From positions 152,480 to 216,479 of the forward strand of contig NZ_FNAE01000002.1 of the NCBI RefSeq assembly GCF_900101755.1: a stretch of 64,000 nt of DNA, written 5' to 3'. Source of the stretch: Ectopseudomonas alcaliphila (lineage in GTDB: Bacteria; Pseudomonadota; Gammaproteobacteria; Pseudomonadales; Pseudomonadaceae). The position numbers and the translations under genes are program-made. Of the stretch, positions 48,615-58,806 are shown one piece after another. The first letter of the stretch is position 1; the number at the start of each line of letters is the position of its first letter. The notes under the pieces are model-generated. The model saw nothing but the letters and a program-made list of their open reading frames with translations, made no database searches and had not been told where the DNA came from.

Positions 48615-48631
48615 ATGGGCACGTTGCACCC

Positions 48632-48796
48632 GTAGGGTGGGTTAGCGGCGCAAATCGTAGGTCTTGCAGCCGCGTAGGAGAGTAGCGCGCCGCGTAACCC
48701 ACCAGGCGATGCATGGCGTGGCACCGATGGTGGGTTACGCCGCACCCGCTTCAGCGAGTTGGCCGGCAACCGCGACAGGCGGCTAACCCACCCTAC
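48632..48796. mobile_element. 165-nt nested foldback (MITE-like) element
   Basis: The outer termini GTAGGGTGGGTTAGC (48632-48646) and GCTAACCCACCCTAC (48782-48796) are perfect 15-nt inverted repeats. An inner pair GCGTAACCCACCA (48692-48704) / TGGTGGGTTACGC (48728-48740) is perfect over 13. No ORF. It lies between cobN and the AAA+ gene, inside a presumed operon. Confidence 0.7.
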
Positions 48797-48810
48797 GAGA
48801 AGGTGTCGCT

Positions 48811-51800
48811 TCACGACTCCTCGCTATCCAGCAGCAGGTTTTCCAGCGCTTCACGGTATTCGCCGGGATTCTCCCACAGGCCACGCTGCTGGGCCTCCAG
48901 CAGACGTTCGAGGATGTCATTGAGCGCGCCAGGGTTGTGCTGCTGGATAAAGTCGCGGGTGTCTTTGTCGAGCAGGTAGGCATCGGTGAGCAGCGCGTAC
49001 TGGTGATCGTCGACCAGCTCGCTGGTGGCGTCGAAGGCGAACAGGTAGTCGATGGTCGCGGCCAGTTCGAAGGCGCCCTTGTAACCGTGGCGCTTCATGC
49101 CTTCGATCCATTTGGGATTGGCAGCGCGGGCACGCACGACGCGATTGAGCTCTTCCTTCAAGGTGCGAATGCGCGGGGTGTCCGGCTGGCTGTTGTCACC
49201 CAAGTAGCTGGCCACCTTGAGCCCACGAAGGGTCTCCACCGCCGCCAGCATGCCGCCCTGGAACTGGTAGTAATCGTTGGAATCGAGGATGTCGTGCTCG
49301 CGGTTGTCCTGGTTGTGCAGCACCGCCTGCATCTGCTCCAGGCGCTCGACGAAACGCTGCCGCGCCGGCGCACCCTCGGCGCCGCTGCCGTAGGCGTAAC
49401 CGCCCCAGTTCAGATACACCTCAGCGAGATCCGCACGGCTCTGCCACAGACGTTCCTCGATGGCGTTCTGCACCCCGGCGCCATAGGCGCCCGGCTTGGC
49501 GCCGAACACCCGCCAGCCGGCCTGGCGCCGCGCTTCGGCTTCATCCAGGCCGCCGTCCTTGAGCGCCAGCGACTCTCGCCAGACCCGCGCCGACAGCGGG
49601 TTCATGTCTTCCGGCTCGTCCAGCTCGATCACTGCCTGCACGGCCTCGTCGAACAGACGAATCAGGTTGCTGAAGGCATCGCGGAAGAAGCCGGACACGC
49701 GCAGGGTGACGTCCACCCGCGGACGGCCAAGCTGTTCCAGAGCCAATACCTCGAAGCGCTCGACGCGCTGGCTACCGGGCTGCCAAACCGGGCGCACGCC
49801 CATCAGCGCCAGCGCCTGGGCGATATCGTCGCCACCGGTACGCATGGTTGCCGTGCCCCACACCGACAGGCCGAGCTGACGCAGATGATCGCCCTCGTCC
49901 TGCAGATGGCGCTCCAGCAGGCGGTCGGCGGCCTGCACACCGAGGCGCCAGGCGGTGGGTGTGGGCAGGTGGCGCACGTCGACGGTGAAAAAGTTGCGCC
50001 CCGTGGGCAGCACATCGAGGCGCCCGCGACTCGGCGCGCCGCTCGGCCCTGCCGGGACGAAACGCCCTTCCAGCGCCGCCAGCAGGCCGCCCATCTCGGC
50101 GTCGCCACAGGCATCCAGCAGCGGCGCGATATGCCCGGCCAGGCCATCGAGAATCAGCGCCACCTCGGCGCCGAAGGCGTCAGTGCGCTCACCCGTCAGG
50201 CGCTGCTCGATCAGCCTCAGCGCCAGCAGCTCCAGGCGCTCGCGGGTGTCACCTACGGTGCGCCACAAACTGTTATCCACAGTCTGTAGTGCTTGTGGAC
50301 GCAGGCCGTCCCAGGTCTGGCCCATGTCGCAATCCAACGGATCGAGGCCCAGTTCCAGGCCACGGGCCAGCGCGCGCAGCAGGCTGCCATTGGCGCCCAG
50401 GCCATCGCCCCGGGGAATGCGCAGCAGTGCCAGCAGGGTGTCGCGGCGCAACTGGCCAGCCGGCGACTCACCAAACACGTGCAGGCCATCGCGGATCTGC
50501 GATTCCTTGAGGTCGCACAGGTAGGCGTCGAGCTGCGGCAGCCAGCTTTCCGGATCATCGTTGAGTTGCAGGCCCAGCTCGCGGTCGAGGCTGGCCTCGC
50601 GCACCTTGGCCAGGATCTCACCGCGCAGCTCCACGGCGCGGCGCTGGTCGAGCTGGCTGGCCTCGAAATATTCGTCGGCCAGGCGTTCCAGATCGCGCAG
50701 CGGGCCGTAGCTTTCGGCGCGGGTCAGCGGCGGCATCAGGTGGTCAATGATCACCGCCTGGGTGCGGCGCTTGGCCTGAGCGCCCTCACCGGGGTCATTG
50801 ACGATAAAGGGGTAGATGTTGGGCAGTGGGCCGATCAGCGCCTGCGGCCAGCAGCCCTCGGACAGGCCGACGCTCTTGCCCGGCAACCATTCCAGGTTGC
50901 CGTGCTTGCCGACGTGGATCAGCGCATCGGCGGCGAAGGCCGTGCGCAGCCAGGCGTAGAAGGCGATATAGCCATGCGGCGGCACCAGATCCGGGTCGTG
51001 ATAGACCGCCGCCGCGTCCAGTTGATAACCGCGCGCCGGCTGGATGCCAACGAAGGTCAGGCCGAAGCGCAACCCGGCGACCATCATCCGCCCACTGCGG
51101 AACATCGGGTCCTGCTGCGGCTCGCCCCAACGTTCGCGCACCGCCTGCTGGTTGGCCGGCGGCAGGCTGTGGAAAAACTTCAGATAGTCGTCCAGCGCCA
51201 GGCTTTGCGCGCATGGCCGTGTATCCAGGCCATCCAGATCATTGGTGACGCCACCGAGCAGGCTGTGGACAAGTGTGGTGCCGCTATCAGGCAGGTTATC
51301 CACCGGGTAGCCCTGCGCCTGCAGGGAACGAAGAATATTCAGCGCGGCGGCCGGCGTATCCAGGCCCACACCGTTGCCAATACGGCCATCACGGGTCGGG
51401 TAGTTGGCCAGGATCAGCGCTATTCGCTTCTGATCGTTACTTTTAATGGCCAACTGGCACCAGTTACGCGCCAGCGCAGCAACGAAGGCCATCCCCGCTT
51501 CGTGCGCCTGGTAACACACCACGTCACTCTGGCTGCGCTCGCTGTGCCAGGCCAGGCCCTTGAAGCTGATGGCGGGGCCGATCAGCCGGCCATCCAGCTC
51601 GGGCAGTACCACATGCATGGCCAGATCACGCGAACCCAGGCCCTGGGCGCTGGCCTGCCATTGCGTGTGGTTGTCCAGCGAGCAGATGGCCTGCAGCACC
51701 GGAATGTCGCGGCGGAACACTCGTTCCTGCGGTGCCTCAGGGTTGGACAGGGCGAAGCCGGTGGTGTTGATGATCAGCGCGGCGCTCGTCTCGTCCAGCC

Positions 51801-52557
51801 AGGCCTGCACCTGATCCAGGCAGGCAGGCTCCTTGAGGCTGGCCACCGCAATCGGCAGCGGGTTGAGGCCCTGGCGGACAAGGTGTTCACAGAAGGTATC
51901 GACGAAGGCGGTGTTCGCCGACTGCACATGGTTGCGGTAGAACAGCAGCGCCACCACCGGTGCGCCTTGCTGCCACTGAATCTGCCAGTCGGCAAGCCGG
52001 GCCGGGCTGGCGCTCGGGTGGTACAGGCCGACGCGCGGCAGCGCCTGCGGCTCCTGCCAACTGTCGTCGCGCCCCAGCCAGCGGCTGCCGATGCAGCGGA
52101 ACAGCTGGCGCGCGTTATCCAGCCCGCCCTGGCGCAGGTATTGCCAGAGGCGCTGGCTGTCTTCTTCGCTAACGTTGCCGAGCGCATTCAGCTCCGGGTC
52201 GGGTTTGTCGTCGCCCGGCACCATGACCACCGTGGCGCCGCGAGCGCCCAGCTCCACCAGGCGTTCGACACCGTAGCGCCAGTAACTCACCCCGCCATGC
52301 ACGGAGATCAGGATGACCTTGGCGTGCTGCAGCACCTGCTCGACGTAGTAATCCACCGAGGCGTTGTTGCTCAGTTGCGCCGGGCTGGCCAGGCGCAGGC
52401 TGGGGTAGTCCTCCGGCAGTTGCCGGGCGGCTTCAGCTAGCAGGGAGAGGTGCGAGTCACCCGTGCACAGGATCACCAGCTCGGCAGGCGTCTGGCCAAG
52501 GTCGGCAATGCTGTCGGCCGGCAGTTGGGTGCCAGGCTGGGTACGCAGGAGATGCAT
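48811..52557 (-). CDS. cobN: Cobaltochelatase large subunit CobN
   Basis: 1248 residues, the usual CobN length, from an ATG with cggag 6 nt upstream. It inserts Co2+ into hydrogenobyrinic acid a,c-diamide with ATP. Motifs of the BchH/CobN family: ISVHGGVSYWRYGVERLVELG, HVGKHGNLEWLPGKSVGLSE, GNGVGLDTPAAALNILRSLQ and the C-terminal WGGYAYGSGAEG and LLDSEES. Its partners are the ChlI/ChlD-like genes downstream, not CobS/CobT. Controlled with cobW by the riboswitch at 53807-53975. Confidence 0.95.
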   Translation of the reverse strand: MHLLRTQPGTQLPADSIADLGQTPAELVILCTGDSHLSLLAEAARQLPEDYPSLRLASPAQLSNNASVDYYVEQVLQHAKVILISVHGGVSYWRYGVERLVELGARGATVVMVPGDDKPDPELNALGNVSEEDSQRLWQYLRQGGLDNARQLFRCIGSRWLGRDDSWQEPQALPRVGLYHPSASPARLADWQIQWQQGAPVVALLFYRNHVQSANTAFVDTFCEHLVRQGLNPLPIAVASLKEPACLDQVQAWLDETSAALIINTTGFALSNPEAPQERVFRRDIPVLQAICSLDNHTQWQASAQGLGSRDLAMHVVLPELDGRLIGPAISFKGLAWHSERSQSDVVCYQAHEAGMAFVAALARNWCQLAIKSNDQKRIALILANYPTRDGRIGNGVGLDTPAAALNILRSLQAQGYPVDNLPDSGTTLVHSLLGGVTNDLDGLDTRPCAQSLALDDYLKFFHSLPPANQQAVRERWGEPQQDPMFRSGRMMVAGLRFGLTFVGIQPARGYQLDAAAVYHDPDLVPPHGYIAFYAWLRTAFAADALIHVGKHGNLEWLPGKSVGLSEGCWPQALIGPLPNIYPFIVNDPGEGAQAKRRTQAVIIDHLMPPLTRAESYGPLRDLERLADEYFEASQLDQRRAVELRGEILAKVREASLDRELGLQLNDDPESWLPQLDAYLCDLKESQIRDGLHVFGESPAGQLRRDTLLALLRIPRGDGLGANGSLLRALARGLELGLDPLDCDMGQTWDGLRPQALQTVDNSLWRTVGDTRERLELLALRLIEQRLTGERTDAFGAEVALILDGLAGHIAPLLDACGDAEMGGLLAALEGRFVPAGPSGAPSRGRLDVLPTGRNFFTVDVRHLPTPTAWRLGVQAADRLLERHLQDEGDHLRQLGLSVWGTATMRTGGDDIAQALALMGVRPVWQPGSQRVERFEVLALEQLGRPRVDVTLRVSGFFRDAFSNLIRLFDEAVQAVIELDEPEDMNPLSARVWRESLALKDGGLDEAEARRQAGWRVFGAKPGAYGAGVQNAIEERLWQSRADLAEVYLNWGGYAYGSGAEGAPARQRFVERLEQMQAVLHNQDNREHDILDSNDYYQFQGGMLAAVETLRGLKVASYLGDNSQPDTPRIRTLKEELNRVVRARAANPKWIEGMKRHGYKGAFELAATIDYLFAFDATSELVDDHQYALLTDAYLLDKDTRDFIQQHNPGALNDILERLLEAQQRGLWENPGEYREALENLLLDSEES

Positions 52558-52582
52558 GTTCGCTCCGAGGAAGGCGCGAATC

Positions 52583-52642
52583 GTGGGAGGGGCTTTAGCC
52601 GCGACTATCCGCGAATTGGATCGCGGCTAAAGCCCCTCCCAC
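52583..52642. repeat. REP palindrome pair between cobW and cobN
   Basis: gtgggaggggctttagccgcgac faces tcgcggctaaagcccctcccac in the 91-nt gap. The two halves are almost perfectly complementary, giving a long hairpin in the cobW-cobN transcript. Confidence 0.85.
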
Positions 52643-52648
52643 AATCAC

Positions 52649-53698
52649 TCAGGCCAGCGCTGCTTGCAGCTCGGCTTCTATAGCGGTGCGGTCGAGCTGC
52701 TGGCCGATCACCACCAGGCGGCTCACTCGCGGCTCGTCTGCCTGCCAGGCGCGATCGAAGTGGCGATCGAAACGCTGGCCGACACCTTGCACCAGCAGGC
52801 GCATCGGCTTGCCAGGGATGGCAGCGAAACCTTTCACCCGCAGGATGCCGTACTTGGCCACCGCATCCTTCAGTGCGGCCAGCAGACGCGCCTCCTCGGC
52901 TTCCGGTAGTTCCACGTGGAACGAGTCGAATTCCTCGTGATCATGGTCTTCGTCTTCATCGTCGTGATGGGTGCGGCGGCTGTCGATATGCAGCTCGGTT
53001 TCGCTGTTCAGGCCCAGCAGCACATCCAGCGGCAGCTCGCCACCGTGCGCTTCGATCACCTTCACTGCCGGCGGCAGCTCCTCGGCCACCTCGGCGCGCA
53101 CCGCGGCCAGCACCTCGGCGTCGAGCAAATCGGCCTTGTTGAGAATCACCAGGTCGGCGCTGGCCAACTGGTCGGCGAACAGCTCGTGCAGCGGCGATTC
53201 ATGATCGAGGTTGGGGTCGAGCTTGCGCTGCTCGTCCACCTGATCCGGGAAGGCGGCGAAGGTGCCGGCGAGCACCGCCGGACTGTCGACCACGGTGATC
53301 ACCGCATCGACGGTGCAGGCGTTGCGGATTTCCGGCCAGTTGAAGGCCTGCACAAGCGGCTTGGGCAGCGCCAGGCCGCTGGTCTCGATCAGGATATGGT
53401 CGAGGTCGCCGCGGCGCGCCACCAGCTCGCGCATCACCGGGAAGAACTCTTCCTGCACGGTGCAGCACAGGCAGCCGTTGGCCAGCTCGAAGACGCGGCC
53501 GTTGGCCTCCTCCTCGCTGCAGCCGATGGAGCACTGCTTGAGGATCTCACCATCGATCCCCAGCTCGCCGAACTCGTTGACGATCACCGCGATACGGCGG
53601 CCGCCGGCGTTAGCCAGCAGATGGCGCAGCAGGGTGGTTTTACCAGCACCGAGAAAACCGGTGACGATGGTGACAGGCAGTTTGGCGAGGGTTTTCAT
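52649..53698 (-). CDS. cobW: CobW, G3E-family metal-handling GTPase
   Basis: 349 residues from the ATG at 53698. Walker A GFLGAGKTTLL, the metal-binding CLCC motif (ANGCLCCTVQEEF), Walker B ILIETSGLALP and the base motif LNKADLL are all present. A His/Asp-rich stretch at ~220-240 (HHDDEDEDHDHEEF) can hold metal. It delivers or buffers cobalt (or zinc) for the CobN chelatase. First gene of the minus-strand unit, 108 nt behind a cobalamin riboswitch. Confidence 0.94.
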   Translation of the reverse strand: MKTLAKLPVTIVTGFLGAGKTTLLRHLLANAGGRRIAVIVNEFGELGIDGEILKQCSIGCSEEEANGRVFELANGCLCCTVQEEFFPVMRELVARRGDLDHILIETSGLALPKPLVQAFNWPEIRNACTVDAVITVVDSPAVLAGTFAAFPDQVDEQRKLDPNLDHESPLHELFADQLASADLVILNKADLLDAEVLAAVRAEVAEELPPAVKVIEAHGGELPLDVLLGLNSETELHIDSRRTHHDDEDEDHDHEEFDSFHVELPEAEEARLLAALKDAVAKYGILRVKGFAAIPGKPMRLLVQGVGQRFDRHFDRAWQADEPRVSRLVVIGQQLDRTAIEAELQAALA

Positions 53699-53806
53699 GA
53701 ATGGTCCCGTGGCGTCGGTAAGTTCGGCGGACGGGTGCGCGCAGGCGGGCACGCAGGTGCGTGCTGGCCGCGTCGGATCACCCCGTCCGAGCAAATGGCT
53801 GGTCAG

Positions 53807-53975
53807 TCGAGGCAGGTCTCCTGGCTCACGGTCTGCGCATTGCGTGCCCTTCACCTTCCCGCCTGACGGCAGTGGTGTATCGAAGGGTGTAAGACCGTTC
53901 ACAGTTGCGGGGGCAGCCAGGGCATCGACCCTGTTCCCTCTTAGCTCCCCGGCGCCGTACCGGGAAGAACCTCGA
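53807..53975 (-). ncRNA. Cobalamin riboswitch upstream of cobW
   Basis: Read on the minus strand: P1 tcgagg...cctcga closes the element. Then come gggaacagggtc, GCTGCCCCCGCAACTGTGAA, ccactgccg, gcgggaaggtg and gccaggagacctgcc in canonical order. The length (169 nt) matches the receptor's aptamer. It should reduce cobW-cobN-cobF expression when B12 is plentiful. Confidence 0.93.
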
Positions 53976-54075
53976 AAGCGAGAAGGCTACGCAGGCCGCG
54001 GCGGCCGGTCAATCGCGGTTGACCGGTGGGATGCGCCATGTTGAGCTACGCCGCTGCACAGCACGAGCGCCCTTC
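53976..54075. other. Short divergent region between cobW riboswitch and cobE
   Basis: The 377-nt gap between the cobW and cobE starts holds the riboswitch and this 100-nt divergent stretch. No aptamer is visible for the plus-strand cobE-cobM, so those genes seem outside direct riboswitch control. Confidence 0.5.
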
Positions 54076-54516
54076 ATGATGCCTAGCCCCTCGAACCCCG
54101 GCCCTGACGCTTCGCCCATGGTGGTGGCTGGGCTTGGTTGCAGGCGCGACTGCCCCCAGCAAGACCTGCTCGCCCTGCTCATCCACAGCCTGGCCCAGCA
54201 TGAGTTGACTGTGGATAACCTCGTTGGACTGGCCAGCATCGCCCACAAACGCGACGAGCCGGGGCTGCATCAACTGGCAACCCACCTGAATCTGGAGCTG
54301 ACGTTCTTCCCCCCCGAAGCACTCACCCTCTACCAGTCGGAAAACGCCGGCAGCGCCCTCATCCGCTCCGTAACGGGCAGCCCCGCTGTGGCTGAACCCT
54401 GCGCCCTGGCTCTGGCCACGCAACTGGGCAAGGCAGCTCGCCTGCTGGGCGAGAAAACCCGCACAGCCAACGCCACCTGTGCGTTGGCCACCTTCGATAG
54501 AGAGCCCGTAGCATGA
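54076..54516 (+). CDS. cobE: CobE (CbiG C-terminal-like) cobalamin biosynthesis protein
   Basis: 146 residues from the ATG at 54076; an ATG at 54118 (132 aa) is an alternative, as the core begins VVAGLGCRRDCPQQDLL. The fold-defining segments LVGLASIAHKRDEPGLHQLA and SVTGSPAVAEPCAL match the CobE/CbiG-C family. Its exact role in the aerobic pathway is unsettled. The 4-nt overlap with cobM (ATGA) ties it to the same unit. Confidence 0.85.
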   Translation: MMPSPSNPGPDASPMVVAGLGCRRDCPQQDLLALLIHSLAQHELTVDNLVGLASIAHKRDEPGLHQLATHLNLELTFFPPEALTLYQSENAGSALIRSVTGSPAVAEPCALALATQLGKAARLLGEKTRTANATCALATFDREPVA

Positions 54517-55268
54517 CCGTCTACTTTATCGGCGCCGGCCCCGGCGATCCCGAGCTGATTACCGTCAAAGGCCAGCGCCTGATTCGTTCGTGCCCGGTGA
54601 TCCTCTATGCCGGCTCGCTGGTGCCCGAGGCGGTCCTGCAAGGCCACAACGCCGAGCAGGTAATCAACACGGCCGAGCTGCACCTGAGTGAGATCATTGC
54701 GCTGCTGAGCCAGGCCCATGAGCGCGGCCAGGATGTGGCCCGCGTGCACTCCGGCGACCCTTCGCTGTACGGCGCTATCGGCGAGCAGATTCGCGAGCTG
54801 CGTGCTCTGGGCATCCCTTTCGAGATCATCCCCGGCGTCACGGCCACCGCCGCCTGCGCGGCCTTGCTGGAAAGCGAGCTGACCCTGCCGGGCATCGCCC
54901 AGACGGTGATCCTCACCCGCTACGGCACCACTTCGCCGATGCCCGAGGGCGAGCAACTGCAGGACCTGGCCCGGCACCGCGCGACCATGGCCATTCACCT
55001 CGGCGTGCGCCAACTACCGGCCATAGTCGCCGAACTGCTGCCACACTATGGCGCCGACTGTCCCATCGCGGTTATCCACAGAGCGAGCTGGCCGGATCAG
55101 GACTGGGTACTGGGCACCCTCGCCGATATCGAGACCAAGGTCGCAGCCAAGGGCTTTCGCCGCACGGCACTGATTCTGGTCGGGCGAGTGCTCGATCCGG
55201 GCGTCTTTGCCGAATCAGCGTTATATGACTCGGCGCATCGCCATCTTTATCGCCCTGGCAACGACTGA
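54513..55268 (+). CDS. cobM: Precorrin-4 C11-methyltransferase CobM
   Basis: 251 residues. Tetrapyrrole methylase giving precorrin-5. YFIGAGPGDPELITVKGQRLI, SGDPSLYGAIGEQIREL, IIPGVTATAACAA and LTRYGTTSPMPEGEQL are diagnostic. It is coupled to cobE and divergent from cobW. Confidence 0.95.
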   Translation: MTVYFIGAGPGDPELITVKGQRLIRSCPVILYAGSLVPEAVLQGHNAEQVINTAELHLSEIIALLSQAHERGQDVARVHSGDPSLYGAIGEQIRELRALGIPFEIIPGVTATAACAALLESELTLPGIAQTVILTRYGTTSPMPEGEQLQDLARHRATMAIHLGVRQLPAIVAELLPHYGADCPIAVIHRASWPDQDWVLGTLADIETKVAAKGFRRTALILVGRVLDPGVFAESALYDSAHRHLYRPGND

Positions 55269-55500
55269 GCCATCCGTCATATGGCGAGAAACTACACAAA
55301 GCGCTAAAAGCCCCGTGTAGCTGACGCCTGAGAACTTATCAACAAGATAGGCCGAGGTTTATCCAGAGCTATTGTGAATAAGGATGCGACAAGGATCAGT
55401 TTTTGAACAACAGGCTGAGTAGCCCGGTTTATCTAGGCTTCAGCCTGGTATCACAAGGATATCCACAAGATGATCCACGGCAACTGTTAGCAACTCACCC

Positions 55501-55731
55501 TCAGAGCTGCACCTCGACCCGCTTGATACCCAGAGCCCGCAATTCCGGCATCAACTCATCCAGGCTGGCAAAGGTCTCGACCTGCTCGGCCTCATCAACC
55601 AGAAAGAAGCTACGCCCTGCGCCTTTCTTGAAAAATACGATCCACTCAGCGGTATTGGCCGGATTGACCATGACCTGGGTGTCGAACACAACCCCCTCGC
55701 TCGTTCTGCGTTTCACATCCGCGCGCTTCAT
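55501..55731 (-). CDS. Conserved small protein of unknown function
   Basis: 76 residues with a strong ribosome site (ggagagagg just before the ATG). The composition is folded-protein-like: a beta-rich core (EWIVFFKKGAGRSFFLVDE) and a terminal helix/strand (LDELMPELRALGIKRVEVQL). No family recognised. It lies after a 232-nt gap beyond cobM and is transcribed away from the ParD-like gene, sharing a ~170-nt promoter region with it. Confidence 0.6.
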   Translation of the reverse strand: MKRADVKRRTSEGVVFDTQVMVNPANTAEWIVFFKKGAGRSFFLVDEAEQVETFASLDELMPELRALGIKRVEVQL

Positions 55732-55864
55732 CCTCTCTCCTGTTCCAGCGTGACTCAGATGATCCCACTGCCTGCATACGGCAGCGGATACGGCTCATAG
55801 TGTAAAGGATGAGGTGAGCACGCCTTGTTCACTGATGATCGGTGAGTGAAATCAGTCCCATAGT

Positions 55865-55894
55865 TATATATGCTTCATATACGAATCATATATA
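55865..55894. promoter_or_regulatory. Inverted repeat in the ParD-like/map promoter
   Basis: TATATATG (55865-55872) and CATATATA (55887-55894) are perfect arms around a 14-nt spacer, overlapping the likely -10 region and ending 4 nt before the aggagg site. This is the usual kind of position for an antitoxin-type autoregulatory operator (inference). Confidence 0.45.
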
Positions 55895-55905
55895 AGGAGG
55901 TATCC

Positions 55906-56118
55906 ATGGGCATCGTCAACATCGATGACGAGCTGCACGACCAGATTCGCAGGGCGAGCGCCGTCTCGGGCCGTTCGATCAATGCACAGGCGGGTTTCTG
56001 GATTCGCATCGGCATGCTCTGCGAGATGAACCCGACGCTGAGCTTCAATGAGCTGATGGCCGCCGAGATGCGTGCAGCCGGCGTGGTGGTTCCGCCAAGA
56101 ATGGCGGATGCCTCATGA
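55906..56118 (+). CDS. ParD-like antitoxin-family protein
   Basis: 70 residues; the ATG at 55906 is chosen because a perfect aaggaggt lies 8 nt upstream. A ribbon-helix-helix start (IVNIDDELHDQIRRASAVSGRSINAQAGFWIRIGML) matches the ParD-like family, with a C-terminal tail EMNPTLSFNELMAAEM. No RelE/ParE toxin follows; instead the stop overlaps a methionine aminopeptidase gene by 4 nt. It probably represses its own promoter. Confidence 0.82.
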   Translation: MGIVNIDDELHDQIRRASAVSGRSINAQAGFWIRIGMLCEMNPTLSFNELMAAEMRAAGVVVPPRMADAS

Positions 56119-56894
56119 GCAAGACACCGCAACAGATCGCCCTGATGGCGGAATCCGGCAGGTTGCTGGCGTCCGTGTTCGGCTACCTGGATCGCCTGGA
56201 TCTGCTCGGCATGTCGACCCTGCAGGTCAACGACCTTGTGGATAACTACATCGTGGATGAACTCAAGGCGCGCCCGGCGAGCAAGGGGCAGTATGGTTTC
56301 GCCTACGCCATGAACACGTCACGCAACGAGGTGGTGTGCCATGGCGTACCCAGCGCCGACGATATCCTGCGCGATGGCGATCTGGTGAATTTCGACATCA
56401 CCCTGGAAAAGAACGGCTACATCGCCGATTCGAGCAAGACCTACCTGATCGGCAAGGTGTCGGACCAGGCTCGTCAGCTGGCCGAGGTCACCTATGAGGC
56501 GATGTGCAAGGGCATCGAAGCCGTCAAACCCGGCGCCCGCCTCGGCGATATCGGCCATGCCATCGAACGCCATGCCCGCGCCCATCGCTACTCGGTGGTC
56601 AGGGAGTATTGCGGCCACGGTATCGGCCGGGAAATGCACGAGCCACCCGAAGTGCTGCACTGGGGCAAAGCCGGCACCGGCCTGACCCTTCGCGAAGGCA
56701 TGACCTTCACCATCGAACCCATGCTCAACCGGGGAACGGCGGACGTGCGTACCCTGCGCGACGGCTGGACGGTGGTGACCCGCGACGGCCAGCTCTCGGC
56801 ACAATTCGAACATACCGTGGCGGTCACCCGAGAGGGCGTTCGCGTACTTACGCTGCGCCCCGAAGAGCTGCACCTGAGCAGGATTTCGGCGTGA
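56115..56894 (+). CDS. map: Type I methionine aminopeptidase, ParD-like-linked
   Basis: 259 residues. All five metal-ligand positions are visible: Asp in VNFDITLEK, Asp in YIADSSKTY, His in CGHGIGREMHEPP, Glu in TFTIEPML and Glu in AQFEHTVAV; the substrate His is in MNTSRNEVVCHGVP. It cleaves the initiator Met from nascent proteins. The housekeeping map usually sits beside rpsB, so this is likely a second copy. It is translationally coupled to the ParD-like gene, an unusual pairing. Confidence 0.9.
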   Translation: MSKTPQQIALMAESGRLLASVFGYLDRLDLLGMSTLQVNDLVDNYIVDELKARPASKGQYGFAYAMNTSRNEVVCHGVPSADDILRDGDLVNFDITLEKNGYIADSSKTYLIGKVSDQARQLAEVTYEAMCKGIEAVKPGARLGDIGHAIERHARAHRYSVVREYCGHGIGREMHEPPEVLHWGKAGTGLTLREGMTFTIEPMLNRGTADVRTLRDGWTVVTRDGQLSAQFEHTVAVTREGVRVLTLRPEELHLSRISA

Positions 56895-56903
56895 TGGAAA
56901 CGC

Positions 56904-56931
56904 AAAAGCCCGTCCAGATGGACGGGCTTTT
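56904..56931. terminator. Bidirectional rho-independent terminator
   Basis: aaaagcccgtcc / ggacgggctttt is a perfect 12-bp stem with a 4-nt loop and T-runs on both strands. It ends map on the plus strand and glmS on the minus strand. Confidence 0.93.
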
Positions 56932-56945
56932 CTGCGCAAGCGGCC

Positions 56946-58796
<1,851 letters not shown>

Positions 58797-58806
58797 GGGG
58801 CTCTCC

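Noticed and set aside
48564-48796. A CRISPR array between cobN and the AAA+ gene
   Set aside because: The repeats are inverted pairs of different sequence, not regularly spaced direct repeats; there are no cas genes.
50293-52440. A 715-aa open frame on the plus strand across cobN
   Set aside because: It is antisense to a complete CobN and shows only the Arg/Gln/Ala-rich composition of a GC-rich shadow frame.
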